From Gemmata massiliana (GTDB lineage Bacteria; Planctomycetota; Planctomycetia; Gemmatales; Gemmataceae): a stretch of DNA of 64,000 bases. The position numbers and the translations under genes are program-made. The DNA lies in NCBI RefSeq assembly GCF_901538265.1, contig NZ_LR593886.1, forward strand, positions 620,001 to 684,000. Reading direction: 5' to 3'. Shown here piece after piece: positions 7,706-16,901 of the stretch (the stretch's first letter is position 1; the number at the start of each line of letters is the position of its first letter). The notes beneath the pieces are model-generated. The model was not told where the DNA came from. It worked only from the letters and a program-made list of their open reading frames with translations, and made no database searches.

Positions 7706-9745
7706 TCACTCAGCCCCGACCGGCGGTCCCATTTTGATGACGACGAAGGTCACGTCGTCGACCGACTTGGCGTCTCCGCGGAACGTCGTGAGGTGTTCTC
7801 GAACGGCCGCGGCGATGCTATCAGCCGATCCAGCGGCCGACGCGCGAATCACGTCGCGCAGCCGGTCCTTTCCGAACTGCTCGCCGGTCGCGTTGGGCAT
7901 TTCCCAAACGCCGTCGGTTCCGATGAAGAGAATCCGACCGGGCGGGAACGCGGCGGACGTTTGTTCGCGGTACTGCGTGTCGTCCATCACGCCGAGCGGC
8001 AGATCGCCCTCGCCCACTTCGGCGAAGCTCCCGTCGGCCGGGTCGTAGACGATTACCGGGTCGTGCCCCGCGCTCACCCAGCGCATCGTACCGGTTTTCG
8101 AGTCGATCACCGAGAGGTGCATCGTCATGAACCGGTCGCCGCCGTGGTCGGCCGAAATGAGGCGGTTGAGCCGGCCCATCAGGTCCGCGAGATCCCCCGC
8201 GACGACTGCCCGGTCGCGCAGAACCGCACGCACCCCGGCCATCACGAGCGCCGCAGCGACCCCGTGGCCCATCACGTCCCCCAGCGCGACGAGTACCGCG
8301 TTTGGCGCGGCCTTATCCAACACAAGGAAGTCGTAGTAGTCGCCGCCGGTCTCGTCGCAGTACGTGCTGTGCCCGGCCACATCGAGCCCGCGTACAACGG
8401 GCGCCGCGGTGGGGAGTAGGCGCTGTTGCACCTCCATCGCGATCCCGAGCGAGTGCCGGAGCCGGAGTCGGTCCCGCAGATCCGCAATCATTCGGTTGAG
8501 CGCATCGGCCAGTTGCCGAAACTCGCGACTCCCACCGAACTCGGCTTTCGCTTCCAGGTCGCCTCCACCAACTCGTTGCATGAACCCGATGAGGGCGGAC
8601 ACCGGGCGCGACACGATGTTCGCCAGTGCGAACGCGAGCACGACGGCGGCCAGCACCGCGAGCGCGGCCGCGACGAGCGCGAACACCTGCGTGCGCCACA
8701 CGTCACCCACGAAATCGGACTTCGGCGCGACCACCGCGACGGCCCAGACCAGATCGTCGCCGACCCGGAAAGTCGTGACCGATCCGAGGTAGTCCGTGTC
8801 CGCGTGGCGGAACTCGAAACGGTGGAAATCGTCACCAGCCGCAGCGGTGAGGTATTCGGGCCGAAGATTCGCACGGTACGCATCGACGAGCGGGTCGCCG
8901 ACGTCCGCGAGGGTCAGGATCTTCCCGCTGTCGCGCGCCCCGGACGCTCCCACGCCCCGGTGGTCCGGGTGCGCGAGCAGGCTCCCATCCGCGGTGAAGA
9001 GGAACACGTGCGAGTGGGCGCTCACCGACAGCCCGGAGACGAAATCCGAGAGCGCGTTCAGGTCGAAGTCCACGCTCAGCACGCCGCGAACCGCGCCCGT
9101 GCCGTCTTTCACCGGGTCCGCGCACGAGATACCGGGGACGCCCTGGTTGTAAAACACATACGGCGGGAGCCACACCAACCGCCCCAGCGCCTTCGCCCGA
9201 ACGTAGAACGGGCGCGTCCGCGGGTCGTACCCGCTGTCGTCGTCAGTCTTGAACACCTTCCGGCCGCCACTCGGTAGCACGTCGTACTCGACGAGTTTCG
9301 TCTTCCCGGCCACGATCCGGCTGTGGTTGATGCGGAGTGTACCCTCCGGAGTTCGATATGCACCTGTAAACGTCCCGGCCTCGTCGCCGTAGCTAACCCA
9401 ACTCAGACCGGGGTTCGCACGCAGAACCGCGAGCAGTTGCGCGGCGATGCGGTCGTGGTCGGTTACCGCGAGTCCGTTATCGGCGAGTTGCACGAGCGAT
9501 TCGACGACCGGCGCCGCCCGCAGTACGAATGCGTGCGTGTGCGTCGCGGCCCGCGCGCTGACTTCCCGGAACACCGCACCGGTAAGAGCCTCGGTGCTGG
9601 TTCGCGTGCTGCGGTGCGCGAGCCACAGAACCACGGCACCCGTGAGCAGCACCAGCCCGCACACGCCCAGCACCAACTTCGTGCGGAAGCTCAGCCCGTG
9701 CGCCACGGGCGCGGTGGTCGGCGGCGCGGGTACGATCGGGTTCAT
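7706..9745 (-). CDS. Membrane sensor with extracytoplasmic Cache-like domain, HAMP and SpoIIE/PP2C phosphatase
   Basis: 679 aa from ATG 9745; an in-frame GTG 36 nt further up lacks a ribosome site. TM1 is about residues 23-43, followed by a large periplasmic region (about 45-335) with Cache-type features (ADPVKDGTGAVRGVLSVDFD, DGSLLAHPDH). TM2 is about 340-365, then a HAMP linker (NIVSRPVSALIGFMQRVGGG, about 366-415) and a coiled segment. The PP2C/RsbU-type domain (about 440-670) has GGDYYDF, GDVMGHGVAAALVMAG, SAGHDP, FIGTDGVWE and DDVTFVVIK, so the metal-binding Asp residues are kept. Such proteins dephosphorylate anti-sigma-factor antagonists in partner-switching circuits. No antagonist or anti-sigma gene is nearby. 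Confidence 0.9.
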   Translation of the reverse strand: MNPIVPAPPTTAPVAHGLSFRTKLVLGVCGLVLLTGAVVLWLAHRSTRTSTEALTGAVFREVSARAATHTHAFVLRAAPVVESLVQLADNGLAVTDHDRIAAQLLAVLRANPGLSWVSYGDEAGTFTGAYRTPEGTLRINHSRIVAGKTKLVEYDVLPSGGRKVFKTDDDSGYDPRTRPFYVRAKALGRLVWLPPYVFYNQGVPGISCADPVKDGTGAVRGVLSVDFDLNALSDFVSGLSVSAHSHVFLFTADGSLLAHPDHRGVGASGARDSGKILTLADVGDPLVDAYRANLRPEYLTAAAGDDFHRFEFRHADTDYLGSVTTFRVGDDLVWAVAVVAPKSDFVGDVWRTQVFALVAAALAVLAAVVLAFALANIVSRPVSALIGFMQRVGGGDLEAKAEFGGSREFRQLADALNRMIADLRDRLRLRHSLGIAMEVQQRLLPTAAPVVRGLDVAGHSTYCDETGGDYYDFLVLDKAAPNAVLVALGDVMGHGVAAALVMAGVRAVLRDRAVVAGDLADLMGRLNRLISADHGGDRFMTMHLSVIDSKTGTMRWVSAGHDPVIVYDPADGSFAEVGEGDLPLGVMDDTQYREQTSAAFPPGRILFIGTDGVWEMPNATGEQFGKDRLRDVIRASAAGSADSIAAAVREHLTTFRGDAKSVDDVTFVVIKMGPPVGAE

Positions 9746-9938
9746 GATCCGTCCAGTTTCAAGGAACACAATCACCCGCACGCGCCCGCTGCGGAGATAA
9801 TCGGGAGTTGGACGGACCCCGCAGCGAGAGCGACTACGATTGAGATTGGTTGAGCGCGTACCCGAGGATCATACCCCGTTCCGCGAGCCGGTACGAACGT
9901 ATTTTCGACGTGGAAAAGCGGGAATTCCGCCCGAAACG

Positions 9939-9973
9939 CGAAGGCCCGCCGGAGGTATTCCGGCGGGCCTTCG
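9939..9973 (-). terminator. Strong hairpin behind the DUF1559 gene
   Basis: A perfect 14-bp stem CGAAGGCCCGCCGG with a 7-nt loop lies 19 nt beyond the stop of the minus-strand DUF1559 gene. There is no good T-run, so it may work as a terminator or as a 3'-end stabiliser. Confidence 0.6.
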
Positions 9974-9991
9974 TACCGGTCCGATTTCGGG

Positions 9992-10957
9992 TCAATCGTT
10001 CCCGTTTACTTCGCCGGCCTGAGCGGTCACCATCCGGGCGAACATGCGAATATCCATGCTCTCGCGCAGGAACCGCACCGAGCCGTCGCACAGGCCGACG
10101 CTGATCCCGCCGGTGTGGAACGCATACGGTTCACCGTTGTTCGTGCAGTTCATCGCCTGGAGGCCCGGGCGCGTGTCGTTCGGGGGCGTGCACCCCTGGA
10201 ACCCGAACTCGGACGCCTCGTCGCACCACGCGGCCCCGGGCACCGTGGCCCCGGTGGAGCTGAGACGCCGGTTCGCGCGCCACCCGTTCGGCCGGCCCGC
10301 GTCCTCGACGTAGAAGAGCGTGTTCGACAGCCCGTCCGTTACGCTCGACCAGGTCATGACCCGGTACGTCGAGCCGGTGTTGTACGAGAACGGCCCCCAG
10401 GCGGTCGAGTCGGTGTAGGCGTCCACGTTGTTGGGGAAGCTGCTGACCAGGTCGGCGGACACCCGGTTGATGACCGAGTAGTCGGTCACGGCCGCGTTGT
10501 CGATCGTGAACCCGCCGTGGGTCCAACTCACCGCGACGCGCTCCGAGTTCGGGGTCGACGGGCAGTTGAACACGTTCACCTTGGTCGTAACCGCGGTGCG
10601 GTTGTTCGCGTGCCCGAAGTGGAGCTTGATGTCGTAGGCCTTCCGAATGTTGTCCTGCTCGATGTAGGGCAGAATCCACACCAGCGCGCCCTGGTACGCC
10701 CCGGCGGGGACGCCGAGTTTCGGGAACCCGCCGCCGGCGGACCGCGACGGCGGGACGACACCCGTTGCGTCGTGGAACCCGTGGCACGCGAGCCCGAGTT
10801 GTTTGAGGTTGTTCTGGCACTTCATGCGCGCGGCGGCCTCGCGCACCTTCTGAACCGCGGGCAGAAGGAGCCCGATCAAAATCGCGATGATGGCAATAAC
10901 GACGAGCAGCTCGATGAGCGTGAATCCGCGCTTCGAGCGACGGAAGGAGAGGGGCAT
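9992..10957 (-). CDS. DUF1559 type II pseudopilin-like protein
   Basis: 321 aa. After [20 protein letters not shown], the N-methylation/prepilin peptidase motif with Glu at +5, comes the DUF1559 hallmark [20 protein letters not shown] followed by [13 protein letters not shown]. The C-terminus has the family's [17 protein letters not shown] element. DUF1559 proteins occur in dozens to hundreds of copies in planctomycetes and are thought to form surface or periplasmic pseudopilus-like structures. It follows a small lipoprotein gene (11031-11468) on the same strand with 73 bp between, which mirrors the pair at 33456-34951 but in reverse gene order. Confidence 0.9.
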   Translation of the reverse strand: MPLSFRRSKRGFTLIELLVVIAIIAILIGLLLPAVQKVREAAARMKCQNNLKQLGLACHGFHDATGVVPPSRSAGGGFPKLGVPAGAYQGALVWILPYIEQDNIRKAYDIKLHFGHANNRTAVTTKVNVFNCPSTPNSERVAVSWTHGGFTIDNAAVTDYSVINRVSADLVSSFPNNVDAYTDSTAWGPFSYNTGSTYRVMTWSSVTDGLSNTLFYVEDAGRPNGWRANRRLSSTGATVPGAAWCDEASEFGFQGCTPPNDTRPGLQAMNCTNNGEPYAFHTGGISVGLCDGSVRFLRESMDIRMFARMVTAQAGEVNGND

Positions 10958-11030
10958 GGGCAGCTCCAGGAAGGGGCAAGGGCGGGAAACAGAATGGGCG
11001 ATTCGGGCGGCCGCTCGGTGGTCGAGCGGG

Positions 11031-11468
11031 TCACTTCAACTTGAACGGCGCGAGTTCGTTCGGGCCGTCCTTGATTGTGGCCTTCAACTTTGTTTGGCCG
11101 GGGTCGCGGTACCGCCCCTTGAGCCGGTCTTCGGCCGAGTCGCGCCCGTCTTCTGGCCACGTCACAGCGACCGAGTACGCCCCGGCCGGGGCACCGTCGT
11201 TCTCGCCGTAAGTGCTCAACTGGAAGTCGCCGTTCGCGTCCACGGTCGCGCGGGGGCGCGGGTCGGGGTTCGTGGTCGGTTCGTTATCCGGGATGAACAG
11301 AACGAACGCACCAGCGGCCGGTTTGTCGGCGATGAAGAGCTTTCCGCGGACGGGGTGAACGGGCTTTTGTCCGTCGGGCACCTGTGTGGAACCGCAGCCG
11401 AACACGAGCAATGACAAAAGGAGGACGGAGCGCCGTGAACGGCACTTGCACCGGGAGAGGGCGGGCAT
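11031..11468 (-). CDS. Small lipoprotein with carboxypeptidase-regulatory/transthyretin-like fold
   Basis: 145 aa. The N-terminus is basic, followed by [13 protein letters not shown], a lipobox with Cys about residue 25, so it should be lipidated and face the periplasm. The rest ([20 protein letters not shown] ... [14 protein letters not shown] ... [15 protein letters not shown]) is the beta-sandwich pattern of CarboxypepD_reg-like lipoproteins that commonly sit beside DUF1559 genes in planctomycetes. It is probably the first gene of a unit with the DUF1559 gene downstream. The upstream region (11469-11739) is AT-rich and likely carries the promoter. Confidence 0.75.
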   Translation of the reverse strand: MPALSRCKCRSRRSVLLLSLLVFGCGSTQVPDGQKPVHPVRGKLFIADKPAAGAFVLFIPDNEPTTNPDPRPRATVDANGDFQLSTYGENDGAPAGAYSVAVTWPEDGRDSAEDRLKGRYRDPGQTKLKATIKDGPNELAPFKLK

Positions 11469-11739
11469 GGTAGTGGACCGACTGTTTATGAAGATTTAGG
11501 GTAGGCGGAGTGAAGATTTATCATAAATATCGGCGATGCCAAGCCCAAAAATGAAAGCGCAAAAGACAAATACAATCTGCGCATCACAGAAGTGTAACCG
11601 CCCAATGAATTTCTGCCGTGTCGTTATTCAGAGCGAAGAATGGAGATCGAGTGGGAAGAGATGAGCTGGGTGTGCGCTATTATGAGTTGTTCGCACCGAG
11701 AGCCGCGAACTGCACGGCCCTCGGGCAGGTAACCTGCTA
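11469..11739. promoter_or_regulatory. AT-rich intergenic region upstream of the lipoprotein gene
   Basis: These 271 bp are unusually AT-rich for the window (for example GATTTATCATAAATATC at about 11513-11529 and a second AT-rich patch at 11540-11580). They probably contain the promoter for the minus-strand lipoprotein/DUF1559 unit and the 3' end of the Gly-rich gene. No convincing gene was found in them. Confidence 0.35.
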
Positions 11740-13029
11740 CTACTTTTCGTCCTTCGGTTCCGGCAGGCGCACCAGGATCATTTGCTGGGTGCTCTCCTTG
11801 CCGTAGTGAACCAGGACCGTCGATTCGTCTTTTGTAAGGTTGTTCAGCCCGGTCTCAAACACGATGTCCTTTTTCTCCCCGATCGACCATGCGACGCGCT
11901 GCGTCTTTTTGTCCACGGACCCATAAACCTGGAGCGTGTTGTCGGCCACGGCGTCGTAGTAGTTACCTCGGAGCACGCCGTCCTTGTTCACCGCGATCTG
12001 GAAGATGCGCTGAGCGACCTTCTCGTCGCCCTGGATCAGCCCGAACACCCCGAGCGGTTGCCACTCGTCGTTCTCCGCCGGCTTCACCGCGCGCCCGGCG
12101 TCGGCGATGGACGTCGCTTGTGTCGCGTACTCCGTCGCGGTACCGGCCGATTCGCCGTTCACGTACACGTTGTCGTCCTGAATGACGACGGTGCTCCCGT
12201 AGTCGTAGTCGACCGGCGCGGCCGAGACGCCGACGAACGTCGAAACCGTGTTCCACACGGGCGGTGCCCATAACGCGGCCCCGACCACGTACCGCGGCGC
12301 TGCCCAAGCGACCGCGTGGGTGCGGTACCACGTCGGCGAGAAGTACGGGTACGGGGTCGCGCGAATACCGACCGCCGCGCCACGAACCGCGACCGGACTG
12401 ACGTACCCGGTGTAGTGCCCGACCGCGCCGACCCGCACGCCCCCTGCGGCATACCCGCCGTAGGGACCGGCGACCGCACCGCGGCGCACACCCCCTGCGG
12501 CGTACCCACCATAAGGGCCGATCGCGGCCCCTCCGCGCACGCCGCCTGCCGCGACCCCGCCGTAAGGCCCAACGGCTACTCCCCCGCGGCGCCCAACGGC
12601 CGCTGCTCCGGCCGGTCCGTTGACCGCCGCACCAGCGGCCCCACCAGCGCGAACCCCGCCCGCCGGACCGACCGCGACCCCGCCTCGGTGCCCCGTTGTG
12701 TACGAGTTCCCGCCCGGCCCGGTGACACGAGTGGCCCCACCCCCTCCGGCGCGAACTCCACCCAGCGGCCCGACTCTGGCCCCACCGCCACCGACGTGCT
12801 GAACCGTCGCACCGCCCGGACCGCTGTACGTTCCGCCGTGAACGTTCCCCGCGCGGACGCCACCATACGGCCCGGTCGCGACCCCGCGTGCGGCACCGCC
12901 CGTGCGAACTCCTCCCCCAGGACCGACCGCGGCTCCTCGGACCGCGCCGCCGCGCCCGAACGCCTGAACCGGGCTGGTTGAAACCGCGACGACCACCCCC
13001 GCGGCCAGCGCGCAAATTGCGAGTTTCAT
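11740..13029 (-). CDS. Secreted Gly/Ala/Val-rich repeat protein with conserved C-terminal domain
   Basis: 429 aa. A signal peptide ends near residue 23 (SPVQA-FGRG). Residues about 25-225 are a degenerate tandem repeat built on units such as GPYGGVRAGG, GPYGGYAAGGVRRGAVA and GPAGGVRAGGAAG, with periods near 17-20 residues. This type is often labelled mu-protocadherin-like in planctomycete genomes. Residues about 235-290 are Trp/Tyr/Pro-rich (YPYFSPTWYRTHAVAW), and 290-429 form a globular domain (DDNVYVNGESAGTATEYA, EWQPLGVFGLIQGDEK, LRGNYYDAVADNTLQVYGSV) that may bind a surface structure. Exported to the cell surface by inference; the function is unknown. It follows the SnoaL-like gene by 65 bp. 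Confidence 0.7.
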   Translation of the reverse strand: MKLAICALAAGVVVAVSTSPVQAFGRGGAVRGAAVGPGGGVRTGGAARGVATGPYGGVRAGNVHGGTYSGPGGATVQHVGGGGARVGPLGGVRAGGGGATRVTGPGGNSYTTGHRGGVAVGPAGGVRAGGAAGAAVNGPAGAAAVGRRGGVAVGPYGGVAAGGVRGGAAIGPYGGYAAGGVRRGAVAGPYGGYAAGGVRVGAVGHYTGYVSPVAVRGAAVGIRATPYPYFSPTWYRTHAVAWAAPRYVVGAALWAPPVWNTVSTFVGVSAAPVDYDYGSTVVIQDDNVYVNGESAGTATEYATQATSIADAGRAVKPAENDEWQPLGVFGLIQGDEKVAQRIFQIAVNKDGVLRGNYYDAVADNTLQVYGSVDKKTQRVAWSIGEKKDIVFETGLNNLTKDESTVLVHYGKESTQQMILVRLPEPKDEK

Positions 13030-13094
13030 ATGTAGTTCCTCTCAGAAGACGCTGTTATGAGTTTCCCAATCGATCCACCCGTGTGACGCCCGCG

Positions 13095-14042
13095 TTACTT
13101 CTTGACGCGCGTGACCTTGACCGGCGGGAGTGCCGGGAGCGGGACGTCGTCGGCCTCCCGGTCCGTAGTCTGCCAGGTGAACGAGTCGGGGCCGAGCGGG
13201 ATGAGGACGTTGACGGAGCTGATCTCCGTTCCGTCCGGGATCACGCCCGTTGCTTCGTTGATCCAGCGCTTGCCGTCACGAACCCAGACGGCGTCGCTCG
13301 TGGTCCCGGAACTGTCGAACATCCACGAGCGCAGCCCGCCGGCCGGGTTCCGCCCGATCACCTGCGTGCCAGACGACACCGTTTTGCCGTCCTTCGTGAT
13401 CGCGTATTTGCCGGTGATGAATACCTTGTTTTCGTCCCACGCATACGTCAGTTTCAGCTCCCCGCCCTCGCCCTTCGCGGTCCATTCGCCGACGAGCCAT
13501 TCGAGATGTTGGGGGGTAACTTCGGTTGCGGGGTCCGGCACCCACTCGCGCACCGACGCGGCGCGCCACACGCCGTCTTCCAGCACGTGGAGCGCGGTGT
13601 ACCGCGACTCAACCGCCGACTCGGTGCCCGGCAACTTCAGCCGCACCACGCCCTCGGCCGACGCGGTCCCGCGCCCGATGAGCCGAATCGATTCGACCTG
13701 AACGTCGGCGGTCGCCTTGGGGTGCTCCTTGAAGAACTCGGCGAGGCTCTTTTCGATCGCCGCGCGCCCCGTCACGGTCTCGTCATCGGCCCCCACGTAC
13801 TCGCCCTCGTCCGTCCAGAGCGCGGACGCGGCCTTGGCGTCGGCCGCGTTGAACGCCTTCGCGTACTCGGCGGTGATCTTCTTGATCCCGGCCTCCGCGC
13901 CGTCCGCCTTCGCGGGTTGGGCCGCGGCCTTTTCCGGTTGCGCCGCCGGTATGTTCGTGAGCGACGGGGCGCGCCCGCCACTGACAAGCACGGCGGCGCC
14001 GGCCGCGGCGACCAGACCCAGAATCATTCGGTGCCGTTTCAT
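13095..14042 (-). CDS. Secreted SnoaL/DUF4440-like (NTF2-fold) protein
   Basis: 315 aa from ATG 14042, which has GAGGAAG 5 nt upstream. The N-terminus is a signal peptide or anchor (MILGLVAAAGAAVLVSGG). Residues about 50-175 match the SgcJ/EcaC/DUF4440 NTF2-like fold: IKKITAEYAKAFNAADAKA, ALWTDEGEYVGADDETVTGR and IEKSLAEFFKEHPKA. Residues about 180-315 contain a second lipocalin-like or NTF2-like half (LEWLVGEWTAKGEGGELKL). The longer open frame to 14666 only reads antisense of batD and was rejected. It starts 20 bp after the batD-like gene ends and may be the last gene of that operon, or have its own signal. Confidence 0.7.
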   Translation of the reverse strand: MKRHRMILGLVAAAGAAVLVSGGRAPSLTNIPAAQPEKAAAQPAKADGAEAGIKKITAEYAKAFNAADAKAASALWTDEGEYVGADDETVTGRAAIEKSLAEFFKEHPKATADVQVESIRLIGRGTASAEGVVRLKLPGTESAVESRYTALHVLEDGVWRAASVREWVPDPATEVTPQHLEWLVGEWTAKGEGGELKLTYAWDENKVFITGKYAITKDGKTVSSGTQVIGRNPAGGLRSWMFDSSGTTSDAVWVRDGKRWINEATGVIPDGTEISSVNVLIPLGPDSFTWQTTDREADDVPLPALPPVKVTRVKK

Positions 14043-14062
14043 CGGTGCTTCCTCGTGAGGGA

Positions 14063-15349
14063 TCACCCGACCGGGTTCAATGGCGGCAGTGCCCGCGCCC
14101 CGGGCCGGGTCGTTGAGGGGCGCAGTGTACGACGGGCAAGTTTGATGCGGGCGAATAGCTGATGCGCGTCCCACGATCCGGGAGCGCCCGCACCCGGGCG
14201 AACATAGACGCGACTTGTCAGGTCCGCAATCGCGCGGGACAGTTCGGGATCGGCGACTCGGTGCTCGAATTCGGCGAGGGACGTGAATCCGAACCAATCG
14301 AGCCATTGTTCCAGGGCCACGAACACAGCGTGTGCGTCGTGAGACCGACAGGCGCGTTGAAATCGGGCGAAATAGGCCGATTCGGACACGCTCCACGCGG
14401 CGTAGCGTCGGGTACCCCACGACCACAGACGCACGGCCAGAAACCCGCCTAGCGCGACCACCCCAACGAGCGCAGCCCCCCAACGCCACCACCGGCCGCG
14501 TGCATTTGAGGCAGTGGAAGTTGTGGTTGGCTCGGGCACGGGTGCTGGAACGGCCGCGACCGTGAACGTCTTGCCGGGCAACTTCACGGTTTTCAGTTCG
14601 TTGGTACCGAGATCGAACCACGTCAGTGTTCGGTCCGGGACGGTCACGGTACCGGCTTCTTTGCACACGTAGGTAACGGTTTCGGTGCGCAGGCCCGTTA
14701 GTGCGCCGCGCTCGGTGCGATCGTTGACGACCGGCTCTTTGGGGTACGCGGCCAGTTCGTCGATCTCGTCGAGCCGGAACGGAGGGAACACCATCCCGGG
14801 CACGCCGTCCGCGGTCACAGTGAACGTCCGCGTGAGCGCGTCACCGACTTTCAGCGCCTTCGAGTTCGGCTTCCAATCATCTGTCACTTTGAGATCGCGC
14901 GCGGCGATCACGGTCCCGAGTCCCTCCGCGCCCGGAGGAATCTTCGCAGTGAATGACGCGCTCTCCGTGGTGACTTGTCGTTGAACAACGGGCTTGCCGA
15001 ATCCGGCGTTCGACTCGAACCGGACCGTGAACGCCGGGATCTGGACGGTTCCCGGTCGCTGTGCGTAAACGGCGAACTCGTGGCGCTGAGTGGTGAAACT
15101 CGTGTCACCGATCGTTTCCGAACCGACGATAGAGCCATTTGGAGGCAGCACGACCGCCCCTGGGATCGGCGGTATATCGAACGACGGCACGCCGGCGAAC
15201 AGATCGGGGGTGTAAAGCGTGATCGTCAGCGTGACCCGCTGACCGACCCACACGCCGTCTTTTGGTGCCAGCTCCACCTTCGTGCGCGCGGGTGGGTCGG
15301 CGGCCGTTACGGGCGCGGCGAACAACAGGAGCGAGACAATGAACCTCAC
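14063..15349 (-). CDS. batD: BatD-like membrane protein
   Basis: 428 aa from GTG 15349, overlapping the upstream batC stop by GTGA. A signal peptide (FIVSLLLFAAPVTA) leads into repeated beta domains (VELAPKDGVWVGQRVTLTIT ... PGTVQIPAFTVRFES ... GTVTVPDRTLTWFD), the BatD layout. One TM (about 288-311, WWRWGAALVGVVALGGFLAV) is followed by a cytosolic helical tail of about 115 residues. BatD belongs to the Bat/MoxR aerotolerance-type operon whose proteins are thought to form a membrane complex for periplasmic folding or stress tolerance. It is ninth in the operon. Confidence 0.8.
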   Translation of the reverse strand: MRFIVSLLLFAAPVTAADPPARTKVELAPKDGVWVGQRVTLTITLYTPDLFAGVPSFDIPPIPGAVVLPPNGSIVGSETIGDTSFTTQRHEFAVYAQRPGTVQIPAFTVRFESNAGFGKPVVQRQVTTESASFTAKIPPGAEGLGTVIAARDLKVTDDWKPNSKALKVGDALTRTFTVTADGVPGMVFPPFRLDEIDELAAYPKEPVVNDRTERGALTGLRTETVTYVCKEAGTVTVPDRTLTWFDLGTNELKTVKLPGKTFTVAAVPAPVPEPTTTSTASNARGRWWRWGAALVGVVALGGFLAVRLWSWGTRRYAAWSVSESAYFARFQRACRSHDAHAVFVALEQWLDWFGFTSLAEFEHRVADPELSRAIADLTSRVYVRPGAGAPGSWDAHQLFARIKLARRTLRPSTTRPGARALPPLNPVG

Positions 15350-15978
15350 GGCGCCTTGCCCTCCGCCGATTGTGTCTGGAACGCGAACTTCGCGCGCAGG
15401 AAGTCCGCCGGCTTCGTCTGCACGCGACGCAACCACAGTCCGCGCAACTGTTCGTCGTTCAGGGGCTCGTCGCCCGCGACCTCGGTTTTCTGTCCGCGGT
15501 TCGCGTTCTTCCCCTTCTCGAAAACGATTTTGTCGGCCTTCACCTGTCCCCCGGTCTCGTCTCCGCCGGTGAGTTTCAACCGGTCGCGCCGCACGACCGC
15601 GACCGCGCGGTTTTCCAGGCACTCGGGCCAGTTGGCGCGCAGATTCAGCGCGCGATCGTAGCTCGCAATCGCGTCGTCGTATTTGCCGAGCATCACGAGA
15701 CTGTTTCCGCGATCGAACGCGGCTTCTGGCGTGCCCACCATGGCGAACGCAGCCGCTGCGTCCTTGAAATGGCCAGCCCGGTAGAGCGCGACACCGCGCC
15801 GGTACGGGTCGACGTAAGCTTGTGCAGCAACTTCAAACTGACCAGCTTGAAACAGTCGATCGGCACGCTGATCCGGTGAAGCCCAGAGGTCCGGGTTGCG
15901 CGCGGAAGCCAGCGCGAGTGCGGCCCCCGCGATTACTAGGGCGCCCGCAAACAACGCGAGCGGTCGGCGCGTGCTCAT
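15346..15978 (-). CDS. batC: BatC-like TPR protein
   Basis: 210 aa. An N-terminal TM or signal (LALFAGALVIAGAALALASA) is followed by TPR units (RADRLFQAGQFEVAAQAYVD, GVALYRAGHFKDAAAAFAM, FDRGNSLVMLGKYDDAIASY). The C-terminus has WLRRVQTKPADFLRAKFAFQ, a signature commonly seen at the end of Bat TPR proteins. It overlaps batB by 4 bp on one side and batD by 4 bp (GTGA) on the other. It probably mediates contacts between the VWA proteins and BatD on the periplasmic face. Confidence 0.8.
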   Translation of the reverse strand: MSTRRPLALFAGALVIAGAALALASARNPDLWASPDQRADRLFQAGQFEVAAQAYVDPYRRGVALYRAGHFKDAAAAFAMVGTPEAAFDRGNSLVMLGKYDDAIASYDRALNLRANWPECLENRAVAVVRRDRLKLTGGDETGGQVKADKIVFEKGKNANRGQKTEVAGDEPLNDEQLRGLWLRRVQTKPADFLRAKFAFQTQSAEGKAP

Positions 15979-16901
15979 GCTTCACCCCCGGCGGACCGCA
16001 CCATCCACCCGCGCCGAAACGACAGCAGCGCCACGAGCGCGAGCGGGAAAACGAGCCAGTAGCCGAAGTCCTTCCAGCGCTCCCCGCCGGCTTGCTCCGA
16101 AACGGTCGAGAACCGCGTGTTGCGGCTGAGGCGCTGCACGTCCGCGTTGTCCGGTGACACGCGCACCACGGGCGCGTCGAGTACGGATGCCGCTTGTTTG
16201 AGCGATTCCAGTTCCGGCCCTTCGCCGGCCACCGCCAGCACGCTTACCGGCGCGCGACCTTCGGCGTGATACTTCTCCAGTGCCTTCTGTTCGTCCGGAG
16301 ACACGCCGTCTGCGATCCACAGTACCCACCCGGCGCGCCCGGACTTCTTCACTGTTTCGTCGGCCGCGGTCAGGGCGGCGCTGGCGTTGGCTCCTTCAAC
16401 GGGCATCACATCTGGCGACAGTTCTGCGGCAAAAGTGGTAACAATTCCCGCGTCGGTCGTGAGCGGCATGACCCGGTGCGCACTACCTGCGTAAGCGAAG
16501 AGTGCGGTCCGCGTTCCCGGACGCAGTTTGAGCAGATCGCGCACCTTCTCCGTTGCGCGGGCGAGACGGTTCGGTTGCACGTCTTCGGCTTTCATCGACG
16601 GCGTGACCTTCACGACGATCGCCAGCACCGCGGTGTCCTCCGCAAACGGGGCCGGTTCGCGCGCCCACGTCGGTCCGGCCAGCGCGATCGTCGCGAGCAC
16701 CCACCCGACGAGCAGCACGGTTACCGGTCGGAACCAACCGCGCTCCTCGCGCCCGGTGAGCAGGTGCGGGAGCAGGTGCGGCGCAACGAGCTTCCGCCAC
16801 GCGCGCCCCGCGTCCTCGGTCGCCCACAATCGCCACGTCAGCGCCCCGGCCGGGACGACCGCGAGCAGCCACCACGGGCGGAGGAAGTGGAACTCCGCCA
16901 T
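15975..16901 (-). CDS. batB: BatB-like VWA membrane protein with degenerate metal site
   Basis: 308 aa from ATG 16901, which overlaps the batA stop (TGATG); the GTG just before it (16904) could also start translation. TM helices lie at about 8-26, 60-80 and near 285-300, the usual Bat VWA layout. The MIDAS position that normally reads D-x-S-x-S is K98-V-T-P-S102 (in AIVVKVTPSMKAEDVQPNRL), so the metal-binding Asp is lost and Ser is replaced by Thr. The neighbouring BatA keeps DLSGS. This suggests BatB is a structural rather than metal-dependent partner. Confidence 0.8.
   Translation of the reverse strand: MAEFHFLRPWWLLAVVPAGALTWRLWATEDAGRAWRKLVAPHLLPHLLTGREERGWFRPVTVLLVGWVLATIALAGPTWAREPAPFAEDTAVLAIVVKVTPSMKAEDVQPNRLARATEKVRDLLKLRPGTRTALFAYAGSAHRVMPLTTDAGIVTTFAAELSPDVMPVEGANASAALTAADETVKKSGRAGWVLWIADGVSPDEQKALEKYHAEGRAPVSVLAVAGEGPELESLKQAASVLDAPVVRVSPDNADVQRLSRNTRFSTVSEQAGGERWKDFGYWLVFPLALVALLSFRRGWMVRSAGGEA

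Noticed and set aside
14043-14666. Long N-terminal extension of the SnoaL-like gene
   Set aside because: It reads antisense-frame sequence of the batD-like gene on the same strand, is Arg-rich, and the ATG at 14042 has GAGGAAG and a signal peptide.
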